Assembly (NCBI GenBank): GCA_018716965.1
Contig: DVJF01000036.1
Location: 1 to 50,252 of the forward strand
DNA: 50,252 nucleotides
From: Candidatus Caccenecus avistercoris
GTDB taxonomy: Bacteria > Bacillota_I > Bacilli_A > RF39 > UBA660
Direction of reading: 5' to 3'
A model generated the notes under the pieces. That model saw nothing but the letters and a program-made list of their open reading frames with translations, was not told where the DNA came from and did no database searches. Every line of letters begins with the position of its first letter. The first letter of the stretch is position 1. The position numbers were made by a program, and so were the translations under genes. Positions 37,122-46,872 of this stretch are shown one piece after another.

Positions 37122-38690
37122 ATGAAGTTAAAAAAAGATGAAAGACTAAAAAATATTATTAAGATTAGAGATGGAGTCTATGAAATACAAATCAGTAATG
37201 GTACTCGAGATGATGGCAAACGTGATCGTATTACACAAACTGTTTATGGAACAGAAGAAGATGCAATAAATGTTAGGGATAAACTCAAAGAAGAATTGAA
37301 ATTAAAAAAGTCTAAAGGGCTTAATACTTCCAATAGTGGTTATACTTTTTTAGATGTTGCTAAAAAGTTTTTGAACGATAAGGATTATGGAAAAAGAATA
37401 GGTACTACTCTTAAAGGGTATAAGGGATATTTAAACAATTATATTATCCCTGAAATAGGTTTTAAGAAAATCAGGAATATTAAAGAATCAGATTTAAAAG
37501 CACTTTATGATAAAATGAAAAAGACTAAAGCTAGAAATTCTAATAATTTTTTAAGTGGTACAACAATTAAACATTGTCATACATTGATAGGTACTATTTT
37601 TAATTATGCAATTTTTAACAAAATGACACTTTATAATCCTGCTGAATATGTTATAAATCCCCCTACTTTTGATACTGAAGAAAGAGAATACTATGATCAT
37701 GAAGAGATTGCTCTAGCACTTAGTTACTTAAATAAATTGCCAGAACATAAGAATGGGGTTTCTGATAAAATACTTCATTCTCAAAACATTCGATTTAAAA
37801 CAGCTATAACTATTCTTTTTAATAGTGGACTTCGACGAGGTGAATTATTCGGACTAAAATGGAAAGATATTAAAAATAAAACCTGTGTTTTTAAAATTAA
37901 ACGTGCTATTGCAACTATTGATGCTGAAGAATTTGATGAAGAAGATATTATTGAAGTTTTGCCTAATGGTTTACTTTGTAAGAAATTAAAGAATGATTAT
38001 AGTAGAAGGGATATTTTAATGCCTACTTTGTGTTTTAGTTTATTAGAAGAATACAAACAAGATCAAATAAACTGTGGTTTTTCTGTTACAGATGAAGACT
38101 ACATATTTAAAAATTTACGAAATAATTGTGTTTGGAATCCTAATAATTTAACAAGAGAGTGGAGTTTGTTTATTGAGAGATTTCATTTGAAAAGTATAGA
38201 TATACATGATATTAGACATTCTCATGCAACTGATTTATTAAGTATGGGAGTACCTATTCAAGATGTTTCACGTAGACTAGGACATTCTGATATTTCTACT
38301 ACTTTAAAAATCTATGTTCATAGTAATTTAGGGCAGGATAAGCATATAGTGGATTTACTTGAAAATCAATATGTTTCTAAGGTACTTAATACTAAAGTTG
38401 TTTTATCTTTTATAATTGGAAAAAATTTGGCTACTGAAGAACAAATTAAAGAAGCAGTTAAGTATATAACTGGAATAAATATAAATGAAAATAATAGACT
38501 AAAATTGCTCTCTATATGCAAGAATTATGTATTAGATGAATATGACTATTTAAAAAATGTAACCACATTTATTGATAGTAACTCAGATGATAATATTATT
38601 GATTCATTTGTTGGTTTGTTGAATAATATGAAATTAGATATATTTAAAATAAGACCAATTAATTTTAAAGATACTTTTCGTTATGAATAG
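37122..38690 (+). CDS. int: Tyrosine recombinase/integrase
   Basis: SGLRRGELFGLKW, HDIRHSHATDLLSMGVPIQDVSRRLGHSDISTTLKIYVH. Confidence 0.92.
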   Translation: MKLKKDERLKNIIKIRDGVYEIQISNGTRDDGKRDRITQTVYGTEEDAINVRDKLKEELKLKKSKGLNTSNSGYTFLDVAKKFLNDKDYGKRIGTTLKGYKGYLNNYIIPEIGFKKIRNIKESDLKALYDKMKKTKARNSNNFLSGTTIKHCHTLIGTIFNYAIFNKMTLYNPAEYVINPPTFDTEEREYYDHEEIALALSYLNKLPEHKNGVSDKILHSQNIRFKTAITILFNSGLRRGELFGLKWKDIKNKTCVFKIKRAIATIDAEEFDEEDIIEVLPNGLLCKKLKNDYSRRDILMPTLCFSLLEEYKQDQINCGFSVTDEDYIFKNLRNNCVWNPNNLTREWSLFIERFHLKSIDIHDIRHSHATDLLSMGVPIQDVSRRLGHSDISTTLKIYVHSNLGQDKHIVDLLENQYVSKVLNTKVVLSFIIGKNLATEEQIKEAVKYITGININENNRLKLLSICKNYVLDEYDYLKNVTTFIDSNSDDNIIDSFVGLLNNMKLDIFKIRPINFKDTFRYE

Positions 38691-38800
38691 TATTTTTTAA
38701 TTGTTATTATTTCTATTTTATGGTATAATATTCATGTCAGTTAGGAGTTAAAAGGTTAATTGTTAGTTTCTGAAACTTATAGTTAGGCTAACAAGTGATG

Positions 38801-38820
38801 AACTGCCAATACAACTGCCA
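38801..38820 (+). repeat. Candidate Int arm-type direct repeats
   Basis: AACTGCCA-atac-AACTGCCA between int and att. Confidence 0.45.
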
Positions 38821-38913
38821 GTTGAATCAAATTTAAACGACGTGATAAGGGTTAGGTTAGAAATCTCATTAAGTGAATCATATTGATTCATGGTGGTTGG
38901 AGGAATTATAGGG

Positions 38914-38960
38914 AGTCTCCAAAACTTTAGTTGGGAGTTCGATTCTCTCATCCCCTGCCA
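38914..38960 (+). other. tRNA-Trp 3' portion (att site of the ICE)
   Basis: CTCCAAA anticodon loop (CCA), T-arm GGGAG-TTCGATT-CTCTC, acceptor ATCCCCT-G-CCA; matching 5' acceptor AGGGGAT absent upstream. Confidence 0.7.
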
Positions 38961-39039
38961 GAATGCAACTAACTCGAACTTTTACTTCTTTGTAGGTGGG
39001 TTTGCTGTTAATATAAAACTTGATACATCAAGTAGAAAA

Positions 39040-39066
39040 GACTAACAAATGCTGTTGGTCTTTTTT
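39040..39066 (+). terminator. Intrinsic terminator
   Basis: GACTAACA-aatgc-TGTTGGTC + T6. Confidence 0.6.
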
Positions 39067-39215
39067 AGAGTTTGGATGACATTAAGAGTAATTGCTATTT
39101 GTTTAATGTCTGTCTGAATGGTATCTAAAGGAAGAAAATAAATTAGTTGTAAAGTTTTGAGGAAATATATTATGGTTTCTTTTTTCTTTGCAATGAAAAA
39201 GAGGAATTAATCCTC

Positions 39216-40322
39216 TTAACTTGCTGTTAACATTACGTTTATATCTCTTTCACGGCCATTTCGAAGAATGGTTAAAGTCATTTCATCTCCAACATTGTGT
39301 TTATATAAGTAATATCTTAAGTAAGCACTTGATGAAATATCATGACCATCTACTTTGGTAATAATGTCTCTTATTTCTAGACCGGCAGCAGCGGCAGGAC
39401 TATTATCTTCAAAGTCTGTTACGATAACGCCACTTGTTACATTTGCTTCTCTAATAATATCATAATATTCACGATAGTAATAAGCTGATGTAACATCTAA
39501 CATATAAATTCCTAAATATGGTCTTTCTACTTCATTTCCACTAATTAGTTGTTCTGCATATTCAATTGCTGTTTCTATTGGTATAGCAAATCCCATACCT
39601 TCAATAGATGAACTAGCAAGTTTAATAGAAGTTATACCAATTACTTCTCCATTAGAGTTGGCAAGTGGTCCACCACTGTTACCACTGTTTATGGCAGCGT
39701 CTGTTTGAATCGTATTTACAATCATTGGTGTTTTGGTATTACCACTAGTAAGTTCTACTTGTACAAGTCTATCTTTTCCGGATACTATACCTCTTGTTAC
39801 ACTCCATGAATAAGCGCTATCTAATGGTGCACCTATAGCAAATACTGTATCACCAAGTCTAGCATCTTCACTACTACCAATTTCAGCAATAGATATGATA
39901 TAGTCTTCATCTACTGATAAAACCGCTACATCGGAATAAACATCTGCTCCTACAATATTCGCTTCTACTATTGTTCCATCTGTAAATGTTACATAAACAT
40001 CGTCCGCATTTTCAATAACGTGATTATTGGTTAATAGGTATGCTGTTTTATCTTCCGTTTTGTAAACAAATCCTGTTCCTGATGAATATGCTTCTCCATT
40101 TACATAAGTATTAACAACTACAACAGCATCGTATACTTTATCAACGGCATCAGCAATACCTTCATCTGTTACGGTAACATCTCTTTCTACTTTCGTAATA
40201 GTTTCTCCTATTACATTGGGAAATAGATAAAATATTCCATATAGGAAAAGCATTCCTAATAGAAATGTAACTATTAATATAATGCCATTTCTTAAAAACG
40301 TATTTTTTTTCTTCTCAACCAT
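39216..40322 (-). CDS. HtrA/DegP-like S1C serine protease with PDZ domain
   Basis: TNNHVIENAD, SDVAVLSVD, NSGNSGGPLANSNGEVIGI, PDZ tail. Confidence 0.92.
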   Translation of the reverse strand: MVEKKKNTFLRNGIILIVTFLLGMLFLYGIFYLFPNVIGETITKVERDVTVTDEGIADAVDKVYDAVVVVNTYVNGEAYSSGTGFVYKTEDKTAYLLTNNHVIENADDVYVTFTDGTIVEANIVGADVYSDVAVLSVDEDYIISIAEIGSSEDARLGDTVFAIGAPLDSAYSWSVTRGIVSGKDRLVQVELTSGNTKTPMIVNTIQTDAAINSGNSGGPLANSNGEVIGITSIKLASSSIEGMGFAIPIETAIEYAEQLISGNEVERPYLGIYMLDVTSAYYYREYYDIIREANVTSGVIVTDFEDNSPAAAAGLEIRDIITKVDGHDISSSAYLRYYLYKHNVGDEMTLTILRNGRERDINVMLTAS

Positions 40323-40323
40323 T

Positions 40324-41262
40324 TTAATCCATCCTTACTATATCTTTAAAATTTTTAGGAAATCCCATTCGATCTAATACTTTATCAATACTTATTGTGT
40401 GAAGTCTTCCAGATAAATAATCAAGTTCATAGGAGATTTCATTTAACATGTTATGGAAATTGTCATTTCTAAGAAGCCTTTTTAAGATTATGATTAAAGC
40501 AAATAAATCGTTAATACCATAAATATATTCCCCATTCATTTTAGGAATATGTAATAGTTCATGATATTTGGTTATAGGAATTTCCTTTTGTGTTTTGTGT
40601 TCATAACAGATATCTTCATGAGCACATAAATTACGATAATTGGCTATAATAGGAAGATAGGTTAATAAACTTTCGATATCCACATTAAATAAATCAGCTA
40701 TTTTTTCTTGATCTTCTGGTTTTAATATGGTGTATAACTCTCCTACTATACCAAATGATAGCACTTTTACAACGACCCAGAGAGGAATATAACCATAGTT
40801 ACTTTGATAGTGCTTTGTTGCTGAGTGTTCTTTTCCATTTACAATTATTTGCCTTTTTACTTTTTTGACTAAATCATTCACTTGGCGAGTTTTTTTGGGG
40901 TCCGTTGTAAAATTGCTAGGATTTAAATATTTTTTCTCTTTAAATCCGTATTTGCGGGATAACTCATATGAAAGAATACTCTTTATGTTATTTTCTAAGA
41001 TTAAAATATTTTTAAATAAGATATTTCTTAGTTGTCTATCAAAATAAAATAAAGCGTATATTTCTCGGAAGTTTGTCCCATTTATAAATGTTTTGTCTTT
41101 GTTTGATTTATAAAATAGGTATCTATAACCATTAATGAAAAAATAGTTTTCACGTAATAGAATATTTTTGACATATTCTTCATCGTCAATAATTAAATTT
41201 TTTCCGCGTAAAATACTTACTTGTTCATCTAATGTCTTAAATATTTTTTCCATAGTATTCAC
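40324..41262 (-). CDS. Abi_2 (AbiD/AbiF) family protein
   Basis: FYFDRQLRNILFKNILILENNIKSILSYELS; HEPN RX4H in NYRNLCAHED. Confidence 0.8.
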   Translation of the reverse strand: MNTMEKIFKTLDEQVSILRGKNLIIDDEEYVKNILLRENYFFINGYRYLFYKSNKDKTFINGTNFREIYALFYFDRQLRNILFKNILILENNIKSILSYELSRKYGFKEKKYLNPSNFTTDPKKTRQVNDLVKKVKRQIIVNGKEHSATKHYQSNYGYIPLWVVVKVLSFGIVGELYTILKPEDQEKIADLFNVDIESLLTYLPIIANYRNLCAHEDICYEHKTQKEIPITKYHELLHIPKMNGEYIYGINDLFALIIILKRLLRNDNFHNMLNEISYELDYLSGRLHTISIDKVLDRMGFPKNFKDIVRMD

Positions 41263-41388
41263 CTATTATAAATTATATCACAAAGAACAGCTATATTGTA
41301 AAAAAGTTACTTGTTACAAATGTTAATATTTTGTGAAAGTTTGGTGAAGTTAGAATTTTGTGTTATAATTAATTAAGGGGAGATAATT

Positions 41389-42336
41389 ATGAGTGCTACA
41401 TATACACATCATTTATTTACGAAGGATGTTTATAAATCTTTAGATACTAACATAAAAGAAAAGTTAGATTCTGATATTTTTAATTTGTTTGGTAAAAGTT
41501 TTGATGCGCTATTTTTTTATAAACCTAAATTAGGAAGTTATGCTCATAATCATGAAGCTAATTTGTATTTTGCTAATATAATTTATTATTTAAGAGAACA
41601 TCATGAGACACGAAATAGAGAGTTACTTTCTTATTTATATGGGTCTATTTGTCATTATGTTATGGATAGTACCGTTCATCCATTTACCTATTATTATAGT
41701 GGAAAATATGATAAGAAGAAGAAGACTACTCATAAATATCGGGGGCGTCATGATTATTTAGAATTAATGATTGATGCTATTATGTGTCAGGATAGAAATA
41801 ATAAGAAGATTTATAAAAGTTCTATTGGAAAAGAAGTTTTTCCAAAATTAAAACTTACTTCTAATTTAAAAAGTGTTCTTGACCAAGTTTATTTGGATAC
41901 TTTTCATGTTTCAAATGGTAGTAAATTATATTTAAAGGGTTACCGTAATTATAAATTTATTTTTAAGTATTGTATGCAATCTAGATTTGGTATAAAAAAG
42001 AAGATATATCAATTTATTGATGTTACGCATATTGTTCCTTCTATAAAGTTGCAGAATTTTTGTTATCATGTTTCTAAAATTGATTATAGTGTGTTAAATT
42101 TAGAACATAAGAAATGGTATTATCCAGTGGATAAGAAAATAAGTTTTCATTATTCTTTTTATGATCTTTATGATGTGGCCTTAGTGAGAGCTAAAAAGAT
42201 TATAACTTTACTTGATCAAGTAATAGATCAAGATGAAGTAAAGGTTAAAAAAGCCATCAAAGAAATTGGAAATTTAGGTTATGGAACGGGAGTAAGTGAA
42301 AAAAGAAAAGTTACCATGAAATATTTTGCTAATTAA
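41389..42336 (+). CDS. Zinc-dependent phospholipase C family protein
   Basis: TYTHHLFTKDV, GSYAHNHEANLYFAN, GSICHYVMDSTVHPFTYY. Confidence 0.7.
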   Translation: MSATYTHHLFTKDVYKSLDTNIKEKLDSDIFNLFGKSFDALFFYKPKLGSYAHNHEANLYFANIIYYLREHHETRNRELLSYLYGSICHYVMDSTVHPFTYYYSGKYDKKKKTTHKYRGRHDYLELMIDAIMCQDRNNKKIYKSSIGKEVFPKLKLTSNLKSVLDQVYLDTFHVSNGSKLYLKGYRNYKFIFKYCMQSRFGIKKKIYQFIDVTHIVPSIKLQNFCYHVSKIDYSVLNLEHKKWYYPVDKKISFHYSFYDLYDVALVRAKKIITLLDQVIDQDEVKVKKAIKEIGNLGYGTGVSEKRKVTMKYFAN

Positions 42337-42982
42337 AGTAGCTTATTAAAGCATCTTTGATTAAGATAGCTAGTTTTTGTTGGTATTCTTCGGTAATTAA
42401 CTTGCTTTTTTCACTAGGATTAGATAAAAAACCACATTCAATTAAGACACCAGGAACATTTAGTTTATCATACATGTATGTTTTACTGGGAATAGGTTTT
42501 ATTTTTCGGTCAGTATTTAAATTGGTATTTAATGTATTTTGGATAATAGTAGCTAGATTTTCTGTATCCTTATTATCATAGAATACTTGTGGACCATAGT
42601 AAGCACTATTTGTTAAATAATTTAAATGAATTGATAAATAAATATCTGCCTTACTATCATTAATAAGATTAATGCGATTATCAAAGTCGCTTTTTTTACG
42701 CCATCTAGCATTAGGGACAGATAAGTCATAATCATCATTTCTCGTTAATATTACTGTAGCTCCAGCTTTTGATAATTCTATTTCTAAAGCTTTACTGATA
42801 GCTAGATTTATGTTGCTTTCATAAGTTGTATCACTAATAGTTCCGGGGTCTTTGCCGCCATGTCCGGGGTCGATTACAATTATTTTACCACTTAAGGGCA
42901 TAAGAGCATTTACCTTAGTGTTAATAAATAAGGCAGATAAAAGAAGCAATATTAAAATTACTATTTTAAATTTTGTTTTCAT
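42329..42982 (-). CDS. N-acetylmuramoyl-L-alanine amidase (Amidase_3)
   Basis: IVIDPGHGGKDPG, YLSIHLN, GVLIECGFLSNPSE. Confidence 0.9.
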   Translation of the reverse strand: MKTKFKIVILILLLLSALFINTKVNALMPLSGKIIVIDPGHGGKDPGTISDTTYESNINLAISKALEIELSKAGATVILTRNDDYDLSVPNARWRKKSDFDNRINLINDSKADIYLSIHLNYLTNSAYYGPQVFYDNKDTENLATIIQNTLNTNLNTDRKIKPIPSKTYMYDKLNVPGVLIECGFLSNPSEKSKLITEEYQQKLAILIKDALISYFN

Positions 42983-43006
42983 ATTACATTATATAAAAAA
43001 ATAGCC

Positions 43007-44008
43007 TTAGCTATTCTTTAAAATTTCATTTATTTCTTCTTGATTTCTTTTGTTGTATCCTACTAGCATTTTGTCATTTTTGTTACTAATATTTGTAATT
43101 ATTTCTTTTATTAACTCACTTGATTTTTTAAAAGCATCTGTATTTAGAATGTGATAGGTTTTACCATTATTATCCATTACAAAGATGTTTTTAGCGGTTG
43201 TAATACCATATTGTTTTACTTTATGTTCATATATCCATATTAAATTGCTATATTTTAAAATATTTAGACCACTTGTGAAGCTGATTAGATAATTATTGGT
43301 TAATATTAAATGGTAATTGCTGTAATATTTGGCATCATCACTATCTAATTCTTGCTCTAAAGTATTTAGTTCCTCCTCTGTTAATTTTGATAATCTTTTT
43401 TTAGTTTTTACTTTTTTAGTAATAAAGATGATTAGAAATATTAAAGAGATGGAAAAAGGAATAATGCTTAGAAGATAAAAGCTGGAATTTAATTTTTTTA
43501 GGGATGTATTGTTTAAGTATACTTCTCCAAAATAGTTATTAAAATTATCCATAGAAATTTGGTCTTCTTCTTCAAGTCCATCATTATATACTTCTATAGC
43601 TATTTCTTTTACTTCTTCAGGAATAGCTGTAGTAATACCATAAATTGTTAGAGGATCTTCTTCTAATCCCTCTACATTTAATTTAGCATATAAATCATTA
43701 CTTAAATAAGCAATATAAAAATAGGTACCATCAAAAATGATGTAAAAAGCCTCTTTATCTTCATCTTCATATTTGGCTATAGAATATGGAGCTTGGGCAA
43801 CATTTAAGTAGGCATAAGCCCCTGTTTCATTGTTTTTATTTTCAATTATATCATTTAAATAATCATAATTTGCTTCGTTCTTTCGGTTTTCATAAATACC
43901 AAAAGCGATAAATAGTGCTCCTAGTACTAAAAAGATTATAAAGATATATAAGCTATTGTTTAGTTTTTTGATTTCTTTTTTTAAAGTAATATTTTTTATT
44001 TTTTTCAT
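43007..44008 (-). CDS. Membrane protein of unknown function
   Basis: Two TM segments; start at 44008 after aggagatatt. Confidence 0.6.
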   Translation of the reverse strand: MKKIKNITLKKEIKKLNNSLYIFIIFLVLGALFIAFGIYENRKNEANYDYLNDIIENKNNETGAYAYLNVAQAPYSIAKYEDEDKEAFYIIFDGTYFYIAYLSNDLYAKLNVEGLEEDPLTIYGITTAIPEEVKEIAIEVYNDGLEEEDQISMDNFNNYFGEVYLNNTSLKKLNSSFYLLSIIPFSISLIFLIIFITKKVKTKKRLSKLTEEELNTLEQELDSDDAKYYSNYHLILTNNYLISFTSGLNILKYSNLIWIYEHKVKQYGITTAKNIFVMDNNGKTYHILNTDAFKKSSELIKEIITNISNKNDKMLVGYNKRNQEEINEILKNS

Positions 44009-44197
44009 ATAATATCTCCTCTTTAAATGTCTATATATTAACACAAAAAAGGCTTTTTGACAAATTTTTCACTTGTTTGGTATAAAATGGTAATATTTTG
44101 GACATAGCAATTGATTTCTCATATAAAAATATGTTAAAATTATATCGGATATAATTTTGCTATATATAACATGAGATTTCGTATGAAAGGAGATCTT

Positions 44198-44455
44198 ATG
44201 TTATATATTAAAGAAACGAGAGGCGATATCTTTGAATTAATTGGTGCTAATGTCCGATATTATCGTGGTCTTTATAATCTTAATCATCCTAATAATAGAA
44301 TAAGTCAAGCCAAAATAGCGCATATGTGTAATGTTTCAACGGGATTAATTGGTTCTTTAGAAACTGGGAAAGTTCAAGGAATTAGTATTCCCGTACTTTG
44401 GAATATCTCACAAATTTTGGGTGTTAGCATTGATAAGTTTTTTGAAAATCGATAA
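44198..44455 (+). CDS. Xre family HTH protein
   Basis: RISQAKIAHMCNVSTGLIGSLETGK...ISQILGVSIDKFF. Confidence 0.75.
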   Translation: MLYIKETRGDIFELIGANVRYYRGLYNLNHPNNRISQAKIAHMCNVSTGLIGSLETGKVQGISIPVLWNISQILGVSIDKFFENR

Positions 44456-44481
44456 TTTCTCTTTCTAAAAAAACAGATACA

Positions 44482-44790
44482 TTATTGCGTATCTGTTTTT
44501 CTAATAATCATTTCATCATCTTTTGTATATAAAAATTTCTCTTTGGCATATCTTTCTACATATTCAGGGTCTTGAAGTTTTTCTACTTCGGCTTTTAAAG
44601 CTTCTTCGGTATCAAGTAGTTCTTCATAAGAACTTTCTAGAAGAGTTATTTCTTTTTTATTTTTCATAATTTTAAGCCAGTCTGGGAAGATATTAATACA
44701 AGTAAAGCCAATTATGAAGATAAAAGCCATAATAAAAAGCGTTAATCTACGTCGTTCTTTTTTGGTTACTTTGTGTTTTATTTTGATCAC
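44482..44790 (-). CDS. divIC: DivIC/FtsB-like septum formation initiator
   Basis: TM + coiled coil + VERYAKEKFLYTKDDEMII; follows yabP-yabQ. Confidence 0.75.
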   Translation of the reverse strand: MIKIKHKVTKKERRRLTLFIMAFIFIIGFTCINIFPDWLKIMKNKKEITLLESSYEELLDTEEALKAEVEKLQDPEYVERYAKEKFLYTKDDEMIIRKTDTQ

Positions 44791-45124
44791 CCCTATTTTT
44801 TATAGTATAACATTTCTTTTTTATTTTTTCAATAAATGAGCGACATTTTACATTTTTTAACATTTTTTGAGTGAGTTTTAAATTTGTAAAAAAGCCTAAG
44901 GTAATCATAATAAAGAAATAAAAATGGAAAATTCCATTATTTATTTTAAAGATGATAATAATATATAGCAAAACAATATTATACATAAATAAAATGGTAA
45001 TTAGACTTTGATAAAATCTCTTTTTGTTTTTGATTAGCTTATAATTTAGTTTCATTAAATAGTAAAATATAAATCCATAAAGAAAAGAGGCACCTAATGT
45101 TATTAGTTGGAGAGAAGCAGGCAT
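44747..45124 (-). CDS. yabQ: YabQ-like sporulation protein
   Basis: Multi-TM, between yabP and divIC. Confidence 0.6.
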   Translation of the reverse strand: MPASLQLITLGASFLYGFIFYYLMKLNYKLIKNKKRFYQSLITILFMYNIVLLYIIIIFKINNGIFHFYFFIMITLGFFTNLKLTQKMLKNVKCRSFIEKIKKKCYTIKNRGDQNKTQSNQKRTT

Positions 45125-45420
45125 TATTTAAATAATTTGGAAATAATACTTTCTTCTTTGCCTTTTTCTTTGTTATCTAAGTAGTTAAAACCATTAATTT
45201 TGCCTTTTATTTTGACATTGCCATCATGAGTATCTAGTTTCATTATTTCTAAGTTTGTTCCTTTGATTAAAATAACGCCCATGTTACTTTCTAGTAGAAA
45301 TTCTTCGGAATCAAAACTAGTTATCTTTTTAATACCAGATAGTGATATTTCTCTTCTATCAATTAATTTTAATTCATGTGAACCAAATTCTATAATCTCT
45401 TTATTTTCCATAATCATCAT
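45124..45420 (-). CDS. yabP: YabP sporulation protein
   Basis: LIDRREISLSGIKKITSFDSEEFLLESNMGVILIKGTNLEIMKLDTHDGNVKIKGKINGFNY. Confidence 0.8.
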   Translation of the reverse strand: MMIMENKEIIEFGSHELKLIDRREISLSGIKKITSFDSEEFLLESNMGVILIKGTNLEIMKLDTHDGNVKIKGKINGFNYLDNKEKGKEESIISKLFK

Positions 45421-45480
45421 CCTTTGTATAAGTTTATGCTTTAAGAATTCTAATTATGAAAAAACTTGGTTTCCCAAGTT

Positions 45481-45738
45481 TTATTCTGCTTCGTTATATG
45501 CTTTTATAATAGCATCTTCGAACATTTTACGTACATCTGGATTAATTGGATGAGCGATATCTCTGTATCCACCAGTAGCCGTTTTTCTACTAGGCATGGC
45601 TATAAATAAACCATTATCTCCTTCAATTATTCTGATGTCATGAACAGCAAAAGAATCATCTAATAGCACTGATGCTATACCTTTCATTCTTGAGCCCTCT
45701 TTTTCGATCTTGCGAACGTTTACTGATGTAATTTGCAT
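45481..45738 (-). CDS. spoVG: SpoVG
   Basis: [51 protein letters not shown]. Confidence 0.93.
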   Translation of the reverse strand: MQITSVNVRKIEKEGSRMKGIASVLLDDSFAVHDIRIIEGDNGLFIAMPSRKTATGGYRDIAHPINPDVRKMFEDAIIKAYNEAE

Positions 45739-45819
45739 AAATATTCTTCCCTTCTAAGTTTTTCAACTTATTTATATTTTATAGCAAAATCTTCCAACTT
45801 TCAAGTGTTTTACATGTAT

Positions 45820-46035
45820 TTACAAATATTTTATTTTAATATCACCTGTATAGACATCACGGTACGTAAAACTTTTTTCACTTCCATTCTCTAAAATTGT
45901 GAAAATGTTGGGATATATGGCATTGATTTTACCAGTATATTCACTTGTTTTACCACGCATTCCAAATACTTTTATCGCAACCGTGCGATTTAAATTTTTC
46001 TTAATTTCTTCTTTTACTTTTTCGGTGTTCGTAAT
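45820..46035 (-). CDS. veg: Veg-like protein, no canonical start (probable ATT)
   Basis: ITNTEKVKEEIKKNLNRTVAIKVFGMRGKTSEYTGKINAIYPNIFTILENGSEKSFTYRDVYTGDIKIKYL*; AGGAGG SD; located between yabG and spoVG. Confidence 0.7.
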   Translation of the reverse strand: MTNTEKVKEEIKKNLNRTVAIKVFGMRGKTSEYTGKINAIYPNIFTILENGSEKSFTYRDVYTGDIKIKYL

Positions 46036-46043
46036 AAAACCTC

Positions 46044-46829
46044 CTATCTTGGGTAACCTACATACATGAGACCATTACATTTTAATCCTCCTATACCATT
46101 ATGACCATATTTGGTTTTATCAAGTAAGCTTATTAGATTTATTTCTTTACTTCTTTCAGTTAAAGCAAGAGTTGTGGCAATAATCGCTGGGTCAAGGGCA
46201 TGAATATTTATTCTACCGGGGCTTGATGCAAAATTAGCACCAGCTTTAATTAATTCTTCATAATTACTTTGACATGCTCCGGCAATAATAACTAGTTTTT
46301 CATGAGAAAACTCATAGTTTCTAGCTACTTTAACGGCTTTAATAAAGTTGGCAGAATTTTTATAATTTTTTAAGTCATCTATTCTTCCTTTTTTACGGTA
46401 ATAGGCATCATGACCTGTAATAATCACTATATTGGGTTTGAATTCTCTTAAAAGAGGGAGTATGGCTTCATAGATGTGGCTTTCGTTTATTTTTCTTCCA
46501 ACAGCGAGTACGCCTTTTTTTTTATAAAACTTTAGACATTTTTCTAAGTATTCTTTATCCCCGTCAATATGTAATATTTTAGCTGGTAAATAGAAATAGT
46601 CGCTTCTGTCTTCTGGTAGTTCTGGAGTTATAATTTCGTCTGTTAAATCTAGAGTATCTTTTTCTAAAAATTTTACTAAATCACTTTCAGGACTATCAGC
46701 ATATAATCTAATTTCAACTCCTTTTAAATAATAAATATCATTTTTGATATTGGTAATTTTAAATACGGTATCATGATTGTAGCTTTTTCTTGTAACTAAG
46801 TCTCCACGTTTTAATTTCATAAGATCCAC
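46044..46829 (-). CDS. yabG: YabG sporulation-specific protease
   Basis: RGDLVTRKSYNHDTVFKI..., VIITGHDAYYRKKG, LVIIAGACQSNYEELIKAGANFASSPGRINIHALDP. Confidence 0.9.
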   Translation of the reverse strand: MDLMKLKRGDLVTRKSYNHDTVFKITNIKNDIYYLKGVEIRLYADSPESDLVKFLEKDTLDLTDEIITPELPEDRSDYFYLPAKILHIDGDKEYLEKCLKFYKKKGVLAVGRKINESHIYEAILPLLREFKPNIVIITGHDAYYRKKGRIDDLKNYKNSANFIKAVKVARNYEFSHEKLVIIAGACQSNYEELIKAGANFASSPGRINIHALDPAIIATTLALTERSKEINLISLLDKTKYGHNGIGGLKCNGLMYVGYPR

Positions 46830-46872
46830 CAGTAAAATATATGTGTAATATTATTTTTTAGACATAAAAAAA

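Larger units (their letters stand above)
1..38960. mobile_element. Integrative conjugative element (Tn1549/CTn-like), right end at tRNA-Trp 3' sequence; left end not found in window
   Basis: Relaxase, MobC, T4SS genes (VirD4, VirB2, VirB6, PrgI, VirB4, CHAP), Xis-like and Tyr integrase in one block; tRNA-Trp 3' end at 38914-38960. No matching att copy seen at the left, so the left limit is unknown. Confidence 0.85.

Noticed and set aside
38763-38951. 62-aa minus-strand ORF over the att region
   Set aside because: Antisense to tRNA-Trp 3' sequence and att repeats; spurious.
1-38960. Alternative genetic code (TGA or TAA reassigned)
   Set aside because: Most genes end with normal TAA, TAG or TGA and full-length homologue-like products; the adhesin TAA is an isolated event.
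38700-38960. tmRNA (ssrA) 3' end
   Set aside because: Anticodon-type loop CTCCAAA and CCCCTGCCA end fit tRNA-Trp; no tag-peptide reading frame or tmRNA 5' domain seen.
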